Shown here in pieces: positions 1 to 6,893 of a stretch of 24,416 nucleotides of DNA. The DNA is from an uncultured Sulfurimonas sp. Lineage in GTDB: Bacteria > Campylobacterota > Campylobacteria > Campylobacterales > Sulfurimonadaceae. The translations under genes and the position numbers were made by a program. Positions within the stretch are counted from its first letter, which is position 1, and each line of letters begins with the position of its first letter. The notes beneath the pieces are model-generated. The model was not told the origin of the DNA. It saw only the letters and a list, made by a program, of their open reading frames with translations, and searched no databases. The stretch lies in assembly GCA_937914675.1 (NCBI GenBank), contig CALDOC010000207.1, forward strand, positions 1 to 24,416, written 5' to 3'.

Positions 1-221
1 AGAAAATAGAGAAGAACCATGCCGTCAAGGAGAATGAACGCATTGTGAAAGTAGTGGGGGAAAACGATCGAAACAGGCGAATCAAGCGCCATGTAATTTA
101 AAAGACTCAGCGCGCTCAAGACGGCGGCAAAAACCATAGTCAATAGATTTCTTATGGGAACGTTGGCGAATAAAACCATGACTGAAAAAAGCAATGGCGT
201 TAGAATTAACAAATTTTGCAT
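1..221 (-). CDS. Membrane protein, N-terminal 73 residues only (possible proton-channel subunit)
   Basis: An open frame begins with ATG at 221 and runs off the left edge without a stop. An AAAAGG ribosome binding site lies about 6 bases before the ATG, which supports this start. The 73 visible residues are hydrophobic: one membrane helix at about 3-20, a second at about 25-45, and a third starting near 60 (FILLDGMVLLYF). Two helices followed by a short loop and a third helix with an Asp-Gly resembles the start of NuoL/HyfB/CooM-type proton-translocating subunits of complex I and group 4 hydrogenases. That is only a resemblance and the family is uncertain. It lies on the same strand as the antiporter gene, 129 bases downstream of it. 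The gap contains an inverted repeat (TTGAC-GTT-GTCAA, 330-342) of unknown role. That this is coding is fairly sure; the function is not. Confidence 0.5.
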   Translation of the reverse strand, partial: MQNLLILTPLLFSVMVLFANVPIRNLLTMVFAAVLSALSLLNYMALDSPVSIVFPHYFHNAFILLDGMVLLYF

Positions 222-350
222 CTTAAACCTTTTAAACTCTCTTACAATGGTATCTAATTTTTGTATTAATTTAGTTATGATTTGAACATAGCGCCCACTT
301 AACTCAAAAGCAAACGCTTTCTTACAATCTTGACGTTGTCAAACTAAAGT

Positions 351-1955
351 TTAGAGGCTCTCTTTGAGGGCGTGATTCACGAGTAAATTCGATATTTCAT
401 AACTCGCGTCCACAAACTCTAATTTCGTTAAATCTTTCATGTTCCTTTTCTCATGCGCGCTGTCAATTTTTATGATGATGTTGGCGTTTGCGTAAAAGTT
501 GAGTATCGCTTCGCTTATAAGTCGTATGTTGTGTTCGTTGTGCATAGTGATTATGATGGCTTTTGACTCCTCAACGGCAAGAGATTCTAAAACCGGCAGC
601 TTATTTAAATGCCCAAAATAAGCCAAATATCCTAACTTTCTTGCAAGAAGCACATGTCTTAAATTGTCCGAAATAACAATAAAATCAGCTCCTCTCGCGG
701 CGAGTTCTATGGCGACTCTTCTTCCTAGCATCGAAAAGCCAGCCACTACGACGTGACGCTTCAATCCAATGGGAGCAATAACGTCGGACTCATAAAACTC
801 TTTCTCAAAATAGGATGAAAATTTATAGATGTTGCTCAAAATAAATGGCGTCAATATCATGGACATAACGCTCACAAGAATCAAAAAACTGCTCATCTCT
901 TGAGTGATAAGTTTTTGTGAACCCGCAAGCGCAAAAATCGCAAAAGAAAATTCTCCAATCTGAGCCAAAGCCAAAGCGGTTTTTGCGGAAGTGTTTTTGT
1001 CCGAATTGCGTCGAATGATGAAGTATATCACTCCCGCTTTGAAAAGCATGGTCAACGCAAAAATAGCGAGGACTACATGAACGTTGTGCATAAAGTAGAT
1101 AACGTCTATTTTTGTTCCAACGCCGAAGAAAAAAACTCCAAGCAGTAAATCTTTATAACTCACAATGTCTGATTCGACTTTTACGTTGAACTTTGTGTCG
1201 GCGATTATCATACCAGCCATAAAAGCGCCCAAAGAGTATGAAAATCCCATGGCGTGAGCGAGTAAAGACGCGCCCAATACAATCGAAAAAACAGAGCCTA
1301 AAAACAACTCTTCTATTTGCGTTTTTGCAGAGAATTTCAAAAGAGCGTCCACTATTTTTTCTCCTATGCTAAACATAAAAACAAGCACTAAAACTGCTGA
1401 GAGAGTGGTTTGAAGTAAGACTTCACTAAGAGAGAGATCGCTATTTGATAGAAACGAGATTAACAGTAAAATCGGAATGACCGCCAAATCTTGAAAGATG
1501 AGCATGCCCATGGATTTTTGCCCATAAGGGGTGAGAATGTCCTTTGAATTTTTGAGATACGTAAGCACGATTGCGGTTGATGATAGCGAAAACGCCAAAG
1601 ATATAATGACTGAAGCGTTAAAATCAAGCTTAAAAAGGTAATAAGAGAATAAAAAGACGACTATGACGCTAAAAAGCACTTGCAACAAACCGTTTGTAAG
1701 CAGTATCTCTTTCATCTTTTTGATTTTTTGTAAACTAAGTTCAAGTCCTATGGTAAACATCAAAAAGACTATTCCAAACTCTCCGATGAGATCAAGCGAG
1801 TAAATGTCTAAACCATTAAAGCCAAAAAGATAGCTAATAATGGTTCCAGTGAAAATGTAACCAATGATATGGGATATCCCGAACTTTTTTAGAATAATGT
1901 TTAGCACGGTGGCTATGGCGAGAGTTAAAAAGATTGCTAATAATAAATTTTCCAT
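351..1955 (-). CDS. CPA2-family cation/proton antiporter with TrkA-N domain (KefB/KefC-like)
   Basis: A 534-residue inner-membrane protein. Residues 1-380 hold about 12 membrane helices with the typical CPA2 signatures: a GxxFLMFTIGLEL helix near 61-73, the FQDLAVIP motif at 154-161 with the Asp expected to take part in ion binding, and AHAMGFSYSLGAFMAG near 233-248. Residues 401-534 form a TrkA-N-type Rossmann domain starting HVVVAGFSMLG. The glycine pattern is looser than the usual GxGxxG, so nucleotide binding is not assured. No TrkA-C domain follows. The family exchanges K+ or Na+ for H+ and often responds to NAD(H) or glutathione adducts. The ATG at 1955 is the only sensible start, since the first membrane helix begins at once. 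It has no Shine-Dalgarno sequence but a TATAAT box six bases upstream, so the mRNA may be leaderless. The exact substrate cannot be told from sequence. Confidence 0.88.
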   Translation of the reverse strand: MENLLLAIFLTLAIATVLNIILKKFGISHIIGYIFTGTIISYLFGFNGLDIYSLDLIGEFGIVFLMFTIGLELSLQKIKKMKEILLTNGLLQVLFSVIVVFLFSYYLFKLDFNASVIISLAFSLSSTAIVLTYLKNSKDILTPYGQKSMGMLIFQDLAVIPILLLISFLSNSDLSLSEVLLQTTLSAVLVLVFMFSIGEKIVDALLKFSAKTQIEELFLGSVFSIVLGASLLAHAMGFSYSLGAFMAGMIIADTKFNVKVESDIVSYKDLLLGVFFFGVGTKIDVIYFMHNVHVVLAIFALTMLFKAGVIYFIIRRNSDKNTSAKTALALAQIGEFSFAIFALAGSQKLITQEMSSFLILVSVMSMILTPFILSNIYKFSSYFEKEFYESDVIAPIGLKRHVVVAGFSMLGRRVAIELAARGADFIVISDNLRHVLLARKLGYLAYFGHLNKLPVLESLAVEESKAIIITMHNEHNIRLISEAILNFYANANIIIKIDSAHEKRNMKDLTKLEFVDASYEISNLLVNHALKESL

Positions 1956-1961
1956 GTTTGA

Positions 1962-1992
1962 ATTATAGTATACATACGCGATATTTCTTCAA
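1962..1992 (-). promoter_or_regulatory. Putative promoter of the antiporter gene, leaderless arrangement
   Basis: On the minus strand a perfect TATAAT (1962-1967) is preceded 19 bases upstream by TTGAAG (1987-1992). The -10 box ends six bases before the ATG at 1955, so a usual start site would fall on the A of the start codon. The -10 box is strong. The -35 is weaker and its spacing is long. Confidence 0.4.
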
Positions 1993-2103
1993 CTAAAACG
2001 CATAAAATAGACGCAACGCTCCACTCAAAACTCTTTTGCAATAACTCCGTGGGGAGTGTTCAATATTTTGTGTCACTCCAAAGATATTAAAAATGTTAAG
2101 AGC

Positions 2104-2141
2104 GAGGAGATAATCTGGAATTAATTCCAGATTATCTCCTC
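2104..2141. repeat. 38-bp perfect palindrome spanning the stop codon of the small acidic gene
   Basis: Every base from 2104 to 2122 pairs with its partner from 2141 back to 2123, with no loop. The arms read GAGGAGATAATCTGGAATT and its complement. On the minus strand the centre is the TAA stop of the 51-residue gene. RNA from either strand would form a long hairpin with about 17 pairs and a small AATT loop. The sequence past it on the minus strand has only a modest T run (ACATTTTT) about ten bases away, so it is not a textbook intrinsic terminator. It could still act as a terminator, an RNA stabiliser or a protein-binding site. Confidence 0.8.
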
Positions 2142-2276
2142 CATGCACGCCGCCGCGACTTCTATGCAATCAAACTCTTCGTTAAATAGCAAGTGCTCAA
2201 GATTGCACTCGTCCAAGTGGCGTATATAGTGGTTAAAGTTAAAATCTTCCATTTCCATCATATCGTTATCATACAT
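2121..2276 (-). CDS. Small acidic protein of unknown function, 51 residues
   Basis: I do not recognise this protein. The frame is open from 2360, but the ATG at 2276 is the likely start because AAAGGA lies about seven bases upstream and nothing comparable precedes the longer version. The product begins MYDNDMMEMEDFNFNHY and ends MEEIIWN. It is strongly acidic, with two internal Cys residues (in DECN and FDCIEV) plus a third in AAACME, and has no membrane segment or signal peptide, so it should be cytoplasmic. The last six codons and the stop form the left half of a 38-bp perfect palindrome, with the TAA at its centre. It stands alone between the antiporter gene (same strand, 165 bases downstream) and the divergent MoxR gene. 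A TATAAA (2363-2368, minus strand) is a possible -10 box. Cys and acidic content could suggest metal or redox binding, but that is a guess. Confidence 0.6.
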   Translation of the reverse strand: MYDNDMMEMEDFNFNHYIRHLDECNLEHLLFNEEFDCIEVAAACMEEIIWN

Positions 2277-2511
2277 TGTAAGTCCTTTGTTTGGCGTTTG
2301 CCTTAATTTTCTAAACCAATTACATTTAACGTTCTCAAAGAAAATGACGAGGCAATGCAATTTTTATACTATTTTAAACAAAACGCTACGTTTTTGTCGC
2401 TTTTTTATAAAATAACTCTAAATTAATTGCGATTGTTATAGTTTGTCGCTTTTTACTCTCGCATCGAACCATAATTGCATTGATATTGTAAATAACAATT
2501 AAAGGCACTCT

Positions 2512-3513
2512 ATGAATCCTCAAAGCGCTAAACGCTCTCTCGCTCATCTGGCCAAAAAAAAAGTTCCCGTGTTTTTATGGGGACCTCCCGGTATCGGTAA
2601 ATCTTCCATAGTTTCTCAAATAGCAAAAGAAAAAGGCATCGGTTTTATAGATTTGCGTCTGTCGCTTTTGGATCCAACGGACCTTCGCGGCATTCCATTT
2701 TTCAACACCGTAAAAGAGATTGCGCTCTGGGCGCCACCTTCGTTTTTGCCAGATGGGCAAGAGCGAGAGGGAATTTTGTTTTTAGACGAGCTAAACACCG
2801 CCGCTCCCATGGTACAAGCCTCCGCTTATCAACTCATCTTAGATAGAAAAATAGGCGAATACTCTTTGCCTGACGGCTGGGCGATTATCGCGGCTGGAAA
2901 TCGCGAGAGCGACAGAGGGGTTGTCTTTCGCATGGCCGCGCCTCTTGCAAATCGTTTTGTGCATCTTGAGATGGAAGTAAGCGTTGAGGATTGGAGAAAT
3001 TGGGCGATTGAATCGAAAGTGGACGCGTCCATCGTCGCGTTTATATCTCAGCGTCCCGACGCGCTCTTTACGTTTAATACCAAAGACGATAGCCGTTCAT
3101 TCGCCACTCCTCGCACTTGGGCTTACGTTAATGAAATCATATCATCCACTCCAGAAGACGACTTGCTAATGCCCATGGTCTCAGGCGCCATTGGAGAAGA
3201 GCTTGCCGCCGCCTATCTAGGTTTTAGAGCCGTAGCGTCCCAAATACCTGATTTGGACTCCATTCTTAATGGTACGCGCAAAGACGTTCCACAAGACGCT
3301 TCCGCTCTTCACATATTGTGCGCGTCGCTTACTATGCGAGTAAACGACAATACAAGTAGCAAAAAACTAAATAATCTCATAAACTATACGCTCGCTCTAC
3401 CGGGAGAATTTTCCGTTATGATAGTGCAAGACCTTAGAGATCGACACATAGAGCTTGACCATATTGAGAGTTGGACGCTCTGGATGCGAAAATTTAATAA
3501 TCTGTTGCATTAA
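2512..3513 (+). CDS. MoxR-family AAA+ ATPase
   Basis: A 333-residue cytoplasmic ATPase. Walker A is GPPGIGKS at 24-31, Walker B ILFLDE at 88-93, sensor 1 is the Asn in IIAAGNRE near 130, and an arginine-finger candidate lies in PLANRF near 148. The AAA_5/MoxR-like core covers roughly residues 1-160 and an alpha-helical lid region follows. MoxR proteins act as chaperones that insert cofactors or remodel partner complexes, usually together with a VWA-domain protein encoded next door. That is exactly the arrangement here. The start has AAAGG at the right distance (attaAAGGcactctATG). The stop TAA overlaps the ATG of the next gene by one base (TAATG), which indicates translational coupling and probably a fixed ratio of the two products. 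The client of the pair is unknown. Confidence 0.9.
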   Translation: MNPQSAKRSLAHLAKKKVPVFLWGPPGIGKSSIVSQIAKEKGIGFIDLRLSLLDPTDLRGIPFFNTVKEIALWAPPSFLPDGQEREGILFLDELNTAAPMVQASAYQLILDRKIGEYSLPDGWAIIAAGNRESDRGVVFRMAAPLANRFVHLEMEVSVEDWRNWAIESKVDASIVAFISQRPDALFTFNTKDDSRSFATPRTWAYVNEIISSTPEDDLLMPMVSGAIGEELAAAYLGFRAVASQIPDLDSILNGTRKDVPQDASALHILCASLTMRVNDNTSSKKLNNLINYTLALPGEFSVMIVQDLRDRHIELDHIESWTLWMRKFNNLLH

Positions 3514-4649
3514 TGACTGAAGAACAATTATTAGTTAAGGCTAAAAGTCAACTCATCATGAAGTATCCATATTTTGGAATGCTCGCTTCGAGACTTAAAC
3601 ATGAAAGTAACGAGAGCGTTCGCGCTTACGCGAGTAATGGCGTTAGGTTTTTATACAATCCCGACTTTATTCAAAGACGCAATATCGATGAACTGATGTT
3701 TATCTTGACAAACTGCGTTATGCATCACATTCTTGCGCATCAGCAACGCAAACTTAATCGTCATGGCTCTCTTTGGCAGTTGGCGACCGACTACGCCATC
3801 AATAATCTGCTTCGTAAAAATGGTCTCGCCATTCCAAATGGAGCCAACTTTAATGAAGAGTACGCGGATATGTTTGCCGAAGAGATTTATGAAATTTTGA
3901 AAAATAATTTCTTCGATGATACGAATGGCGCTTTTGACGATGAAAACAACGGCGATGAAAACGCTCCAAAAGAGAAAAAGTCGAATGATTTTGCGAACTT
4001 GGAAAACATTGAAGCCGAACTAGACCCGACAAGCGAATCGGAGTGGGATTACGCGGCGTCGGTTTCAAAAGAGTTGGCTCTAAAAAAAAGCGTCATGCCC
4101 TCAGGTTTTGAGAGACTTGCCAAAAAAATGAAGACCAACGACGTCGACTGGCGCTTTGAGCTATACAACGCCATAAACCGTCACATGAGAAACAACTACG
4201 CGTTCATGCCTCCCAACAAAAAACATCTCTATCGCGGTTTTTGTCTGCCCTCTCTCACGAGCGACGCGTTAAGTCTTTGCGTGGCGGTCGATACCTCTGG
4301 CTCCATAAACGACGAACTCTTAGGCGCGTTTATGGAAGAGTTTAAAAATATCATGCAGAGTTTTCCAGCGGTAAAAATCGAGCTTATTATCGCTGACGCG
4401 AAGGTTCACTCGCACTACTCGTTTCAAGGTGGGGAAAAGATGGATTTTGCTCTCAAAGGCGGAGGAGGAACGGATTATAGACCCGTGTTTGACTACGTAG
4501 AAGCAAACCTTCCCATGAATACGATGCTTTTATATTTTACGGACGGAGATGGATGGTTTCCAAAATATCCGCCAAATTATGAAGTGCTTTGGGCTCTCTC
4601 AAGAAAAGCCAAAGTCCCTTTTGGAAGACCTTTGATTATATTTTCTTAG
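3513..4649 (+). CDS. VWA-like domain protein with N-terminal metallopeptidase-like domain (DUF2201 type)
   Basis: A 378-residue cytoplasmic protein and the likely partner of the MoxR ATPase just upstream. Residues 1-125 resemble the putative metallopeptidase domain that precedes VWA-like domains in this family. The conserved zinc motif appears as HHILAH at 71-76 instead of the usual HExxH, so the catalytic Glu is replaced by His. Residues 130-180 are an acidic, low-complexity linker rich in Asp, Asn and Glu. Residues 254-378 form a VWA-like fold with a MIDAS motif DTSGS at 260-264, the threonine in GGGGTDYRP at 320, and FTDGDG near 342-347. VWA domains bind a metal ion and mediate protein contacts. 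Together with MoxR this is a typical AAA+/VWA chaperone pair. Its last 14 bases overlap the 3' end of the convergent cysteine peptidase gene. Confidence 0.85.
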   Translation: MTEEQLLVKAKSQLIMKYPYFGMLASRLKHESNESVRAYASNGVRFLYNPDFIQRRNIDELMFILTNCVMHHILAHQQRKLNRHGSLWQLATDYAINNLLRKNGLAIPNGANFNEEYADMFAEEIYEILKNNFFDDTNGAFDDENNGDENAPKEKKSNDFANLENIEAELDPTSESEWDYAASVSKELALKKSVMPSGFERLAKKMKTNDVDWRFELYNAINRHMRNNYAFMPPNKKHLYRGFCLPSLTSDALSLCVAVDTSGSINDELLGAFMEEFKNIMQSFPAVKIELIIADAKVHSHYSFQGGEKMDFALKGGGGTDYRPVFDYVEANLPMNTMLLYFTDGDGWFPKYPPNYEVLWALSRKAKVPFGRPLIIFS

Positions 4650-5583
4650 CTTTTATTTCTTTGCGCGTATTTTTGATAAGAGTTTGTATTTCGACGTCAT
4701 CCGTAATAACTCTATCAAGCAATTTTAACGCCTCCTCAGATCTCTGCGTGTGGAATAAAAGATCAGCTAGATTGTTCAGAGCGTACGGATATTTAGAATC
4801 AATCAACAATATATATCGATAAACCTCCTCGGCCTTGCTTATCCGATGCGAATTATAATAAGCGTTTCCTAACGCAAAAAGCAAAGGAACGTAATCCGGC
4901 CATCTACTAAGAGCGGTTTCATAGGCGATTATGGCTTCGTTAGTCATCCCGGTTTTTTCAAAATCGTACGCCGCGCGCAAAAAAACTTTCGCGCTGACAG
5001 ACGCGGGCAGTCGCCCCGGAGGCAAAAGCGCCACTCCCCAATTGTCGCTTCTCTTCCATAACTCGCCAAACGTCGCGATAGGCACCGCTTCGTTTGGCTC
5101 GTCGCCAAAATGCGTCAAAATGGTTTGCGCCTTGGCGTCGTATCCCGTAATCGGAGCGTAATGCCAAAGTGGATACCAAGAAAAACTTCTGTTTACCAAT
5201 ACAATGACTGGGTGACGTTCTGAGAGTTCGGCAAAAAGCGCGTCAAACGTTGGTTCAATCGGATACACAAGCAGACCGTTAGCCCTTGCCGCGGCCATGA
5301 GTTCTATCTGCAACGTGCCGCCTTTTGCTGGAATCAACGTTCGCTCGTCCAACTCTAAGAGTGATAAGCGAGGAACGTAAGGCGTCATCGACTGCCAATA
5401 AGACGAAACCATCTCTATGGACGTTGAAGCGCAAAGTTTTGAACGAGGAGCCACAAAAGGAACGTCTATCTTGTACGAAGAGTAATTATTGTTTAAAGGC
5501 AGAGGACTTTTAGGCATGCAACCACTTGAAACAATCAAGATGGCCACTGCAAAAAATAAAGAGAGAAAATTGGCTGTTTTCAA
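4636..5583 (-). CDS. PA2778-type cysteine peptidase lipoprotein with TPR repeats
   Basis: A 315-residue exported protein. The N-terminus is a signal peptide ending VSSGC with Cys22, a weak but plausible lipobox. Residues 38-185 look like a C39-type papain-fold peptidase: the nucleophile is Cys51 in KLCASTSIEMVSSYW and the His lies at 141 in WHYAPITGYD, which matches the CxxxS...H(Y/F)xxxxGYD pattern of the family. Residues 195-305 contain two to three TPR-like helix pairs (SRWPDYVPLLFALGNAYYN and SKYPYALNNLADLLFHTQ). This architecture, next to the short membrane protein just upstream, matches the PA2778/PA2779 pair known by name from Pseudomonas, whose substrate I do not know. The only start codon after the upstream in-frame stop is TTG at 5583, without a clear Shine-Dalgarno site, so translation is probably coupled to the gene 4 bases upstream. 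The 3' end overlaps the VWA gene by 14 bases. Confidence 0.85.
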   Translation of the reverse strand: MKTANFLSLFFAVAILIVSSGCMPKSPLPLNNNYSSYKIDVPFVAPRSKLCASTSIEMVSSYWQSMTPYVPRLSLLELDERTLIPAKGGTLQIELMAAARANGLLVYPIEPTFDALFAELSERHPVIVLVNRSFSWYPLWHYAPITGYDAKAQTILTHFGDEPNEAVPIATFGELWKRSDNWGVALLPPGRLPASVSAKVFLRAAYDFEKTGMTNEAIIAYETALSRWPDYVPLLFALGNAYYNSHRISKAEEVYRYILLIDSKYPYALNNLADLLFHTQRSEEALKLLDRVITDDVEIQTLIKNTRKEIKAKKI

Positions 5584-5587
5584 TTTA

Positions 5588-5980
5588 CTAGTTGTTTATG
5601 GATTTTGTAAAGCTAAAAACCTTTGTTACTCCAATAATGTCCGTAAAGAGTAAAACTAAAAAAATAAAAACTATGGTTCCAAGTACGGACGCGCCCGCGT
5701 CTGCGCCAGCTGGCAACATATCAATCTGAAGCGCGATTTTTGAAGCTTCTTCATCCGTCATGGAAGCGACTCTAGCTTCAATCGCCTTGGAATCCACGCC
5801 CAACTCTTGAAATCTTTTCGCCACGTCTTGGCGGGTGATAATCTGAACAAGTTTTTCTTTAGACGACGCCATTGTAGAGTGCCCAAGAATCGCGCCAGTC
5901 GAAACTACCTGCGCCGATAGAATTTGAGTGAATAGAGATGCGCTCAATATAAATGATAAAACAAGTTTTGAAACTTTCAT
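5588..5980 (-). CDS. PA2779-family small membrane protein
   Basis: A 130-residue protein with an N-terminal signal peptide (residues 1 to about 23, ending ILSA), a periplasmic middle with the helix-forming stretch RQDVAKRFQELGVDSKAIEA near 50-69 and MTDEEAS at 74-80, and a C-terminal membrane helix at about 98-116. The phrase LxxLGVDxxxxxxRVxxMTDEE and the C-terminal anchor are typical of the PA2779 family. Members sit beside PA2778-type peptidases, as here, with 4 bases between the genes. The start is the ATG at 5980, preceded by AAAGGA at a distance of seven bases. It may be the substrate, anchor or cofactor of the neighbouring peptidase; none of these is shown by sequence alone. Confidence 0.85.
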   Translation of the reverse strand: MKVSKLVLSFILSASLFTQILSAQVVSTGAILGHSTMASSKEKLVQIITRQDVAKRFQELGVDSKAIEARVASMTDEEASKIALQIDMLPAGADAGASVLGTIVFIFLVLLFTDIIGVTKVFSFTKSINN

Positions 5981-6074
5981 AGTATTTCCTTTAGATCATT
6001 TTTAGCAACAAATAAGAAACTAAATCTTTCAAGATGCATGACGCATGCTAACTATGTTAAGCTTCATTTAAACT

Positions 6075-6103
6075 TCTATAATCGCATTTGTAGAGAAGGT
6101 GAA
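6075..6103 (-). promoter_or_regulatory. Putative promoter of the PA2779/PA2778 pair
   Basis: On the minus strand TTCACC (6098-6103) and TATAGA (6075-6080) are separated by exactly 17 bases and lie about 95 bases before the ATG at 5980. Each box matches the vegetative consensus at four of six positions. The rest of the gap (5981-6112) holds only the ribosome binding site and a short GCATG repeat near 6033-6050. Confidence 0.35.
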
Positions 6104-6112
6104 AATTCCGCG

Positions 6113-6319
6113 TCAGTTCCAAAGGCTCATCAATCCACATACGCTTTTTAGTTCCAAAAGCAACTCTTCCAAGTGAGTTACTGCTTCATTGACGGCGTCT
6201 AAGTTTTCTAAATCCAATTTGAATAAGACTTTATTATTTTTTTTTGAAAAAACAAATCCCTTAAAAAGTTTCGCCGGCGAAACTTTTTTCGAAGTTTGTC
6301 GGATGACATATACGCACAT
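6113..6319 (-). CDS. Doubtful small open frame, 68 residues
   Basis: I do not recognise this protein. The frame starts with ATG at 6319, 14 bases after the stop of the HyaD-like gene, and has no visible Shine-Dalgarno site. The predicted product is basic at its N-terminus and has a leucine-rich amphipathic helix near 40-58 (AVNEAVTHLEELLLELKS), which looks protein-like. Against it, a strong intrinsic terminator hairpin (6263-6288) falls at codons 11-19, so transcripts from the upstream operon would mostly end before the frame is read. It could be spurious, a relic, or a gene read only when the terminator is passed. If it is not a gene, 5981-6333 is a 353-base non-coding stretch holding only a promoter and a terminator. 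Confidence 0.3.
   Translation of the reverse strand: MCVYVIRQTSKKVSPAKLFKGFVFSKKNNKVLFKLDLENLDAVNEAVTHLEELLLELKSVCGLMSLWN
6263..6288 (-). terminator. Intrinsic terminator after the hypF/hyaD-like operon
   Basis: A 26-bp perfect palindrome: stem AAGTTTCG / CGAAACTT with a CCGG centre, flanked by an A run on one side and a T run on the other. Read on the minus strand it lies about 46 bases after the stop of the HyaD-like gene and ends in TTTTT, the classic form. The symmetry means it could also work on the plus strand. It lies inside the doubtful 68-codon frame. Confidence 0.7.
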
Positions 6320-6333
6320 TGATTAGTTGTAAA

Positions 6334-6891
6334 TCAAAACCCTCTATTAAACTCGACGCTTGGATTGGCGAAAATGTCCAATATCTGCTCGAGGGTCGTC
6401 TCTTTCTCTTTTTTCTCCACTTCCACGCGCAAAGATTTTAGTTTCTCAATCGCGGCGTGGACGTAAGCGTCCCAAGAGTTTCTCAGCTCAAGACTAAGTC
6501 CGACCTCGACTGAAACGACGTCTTTTGGGACGACGCTGATGAGGGTCGTCTCCGCCATGTTCTCGCTCAGCGCGCAGATTTGAAGCATTTCGACTATCTC
6601 GACCTCGTTCGCCGTTTTTTTGATAAGCGTTGCGTCTAAAAACTCGTCCGTGGTTTTAACGCTTATGGAGCCCACTTTCGCGCCTTCGTCCGAAGCCGTG
6701 TTGATGATAACGACCTCGTCAAACTCCAAAAGAAGCGGCATGAGCTTAAAGCCCAGCGTTCCTCCGTCCACGATTTCCACTTCTGGAGTGAAAACGTAGT
6801 TTTCTTTTAGGTATTTCGCGGCGTAAAGGCCTATTCCCTCGTCTTTGAAAAACGCGTTTCCCGAACCTATGAGAGCTATTTTCTTTTGCAT
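6334..6891 (-). CDS. HyaD/HupD-like hydrogenase maturation protease homologue, metal ligands altered
   Basis: A 185-residue cytoplasmic protein of the hydrogenase maturation endopeptidase family, which clips the C-terminal tail of the NiFe large subunit after nickel insertion. The fold signature is clear: GSGNAFFKDEGIG near residues 9-21 matches the GxGNxLxxDEGxG motif, and SVVPKDV near 119 matches the family QPxxv region. Of the three nickel ligands in E. coli HybD (Glu16, Asp62, His93) only the Glu is kept (Glu18). Asp is replaced by Asn64 in VVIINTASD and His by Asn96 in KKTANEVE. It may therefore recognise but not cut, or bind differently. The ATG at 6891 is chosen because AAAGG lies six bases before it; the ATG at 6897 overlaps the hypF stop but has no spacing to that site. 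It shares its C-terminal tail pattern with the second HyaD-like protein at 9998-10543. Confidence 0.8.
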   Translation of the reverse strand: MQKKIALIGSGNAFFKDEGIGLYAAKYLKENYVFTPEVEIVDGGTLGFKLMPLLLEFDEVVIINTASDEGAKVGSISVKTTDEFLDATLIKKTANEVEIVEMLQICALSENMAETTLISVVPKDVVSVEVGLSLELRNSWDAYVHAAIEKLKSLRVEVEKKEKETTLEQILDIFANPSVEFNRGF

Positions 6892-6893
6892 TT

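Noticed and set aside
2053..2079. Inverted repeat GGAGTG / CACTCC as terminator of the antiporter region
   Set aside because: Stem of only six pairs with a 15-base loop and no T run; weak.
2277..2360. Longer form of the small acidic protein starting at 2360
   Set aside because: The extra 28 residues differ in character and lack a ribosome binding site, while AAAGGA precedes the ATG at 2276.
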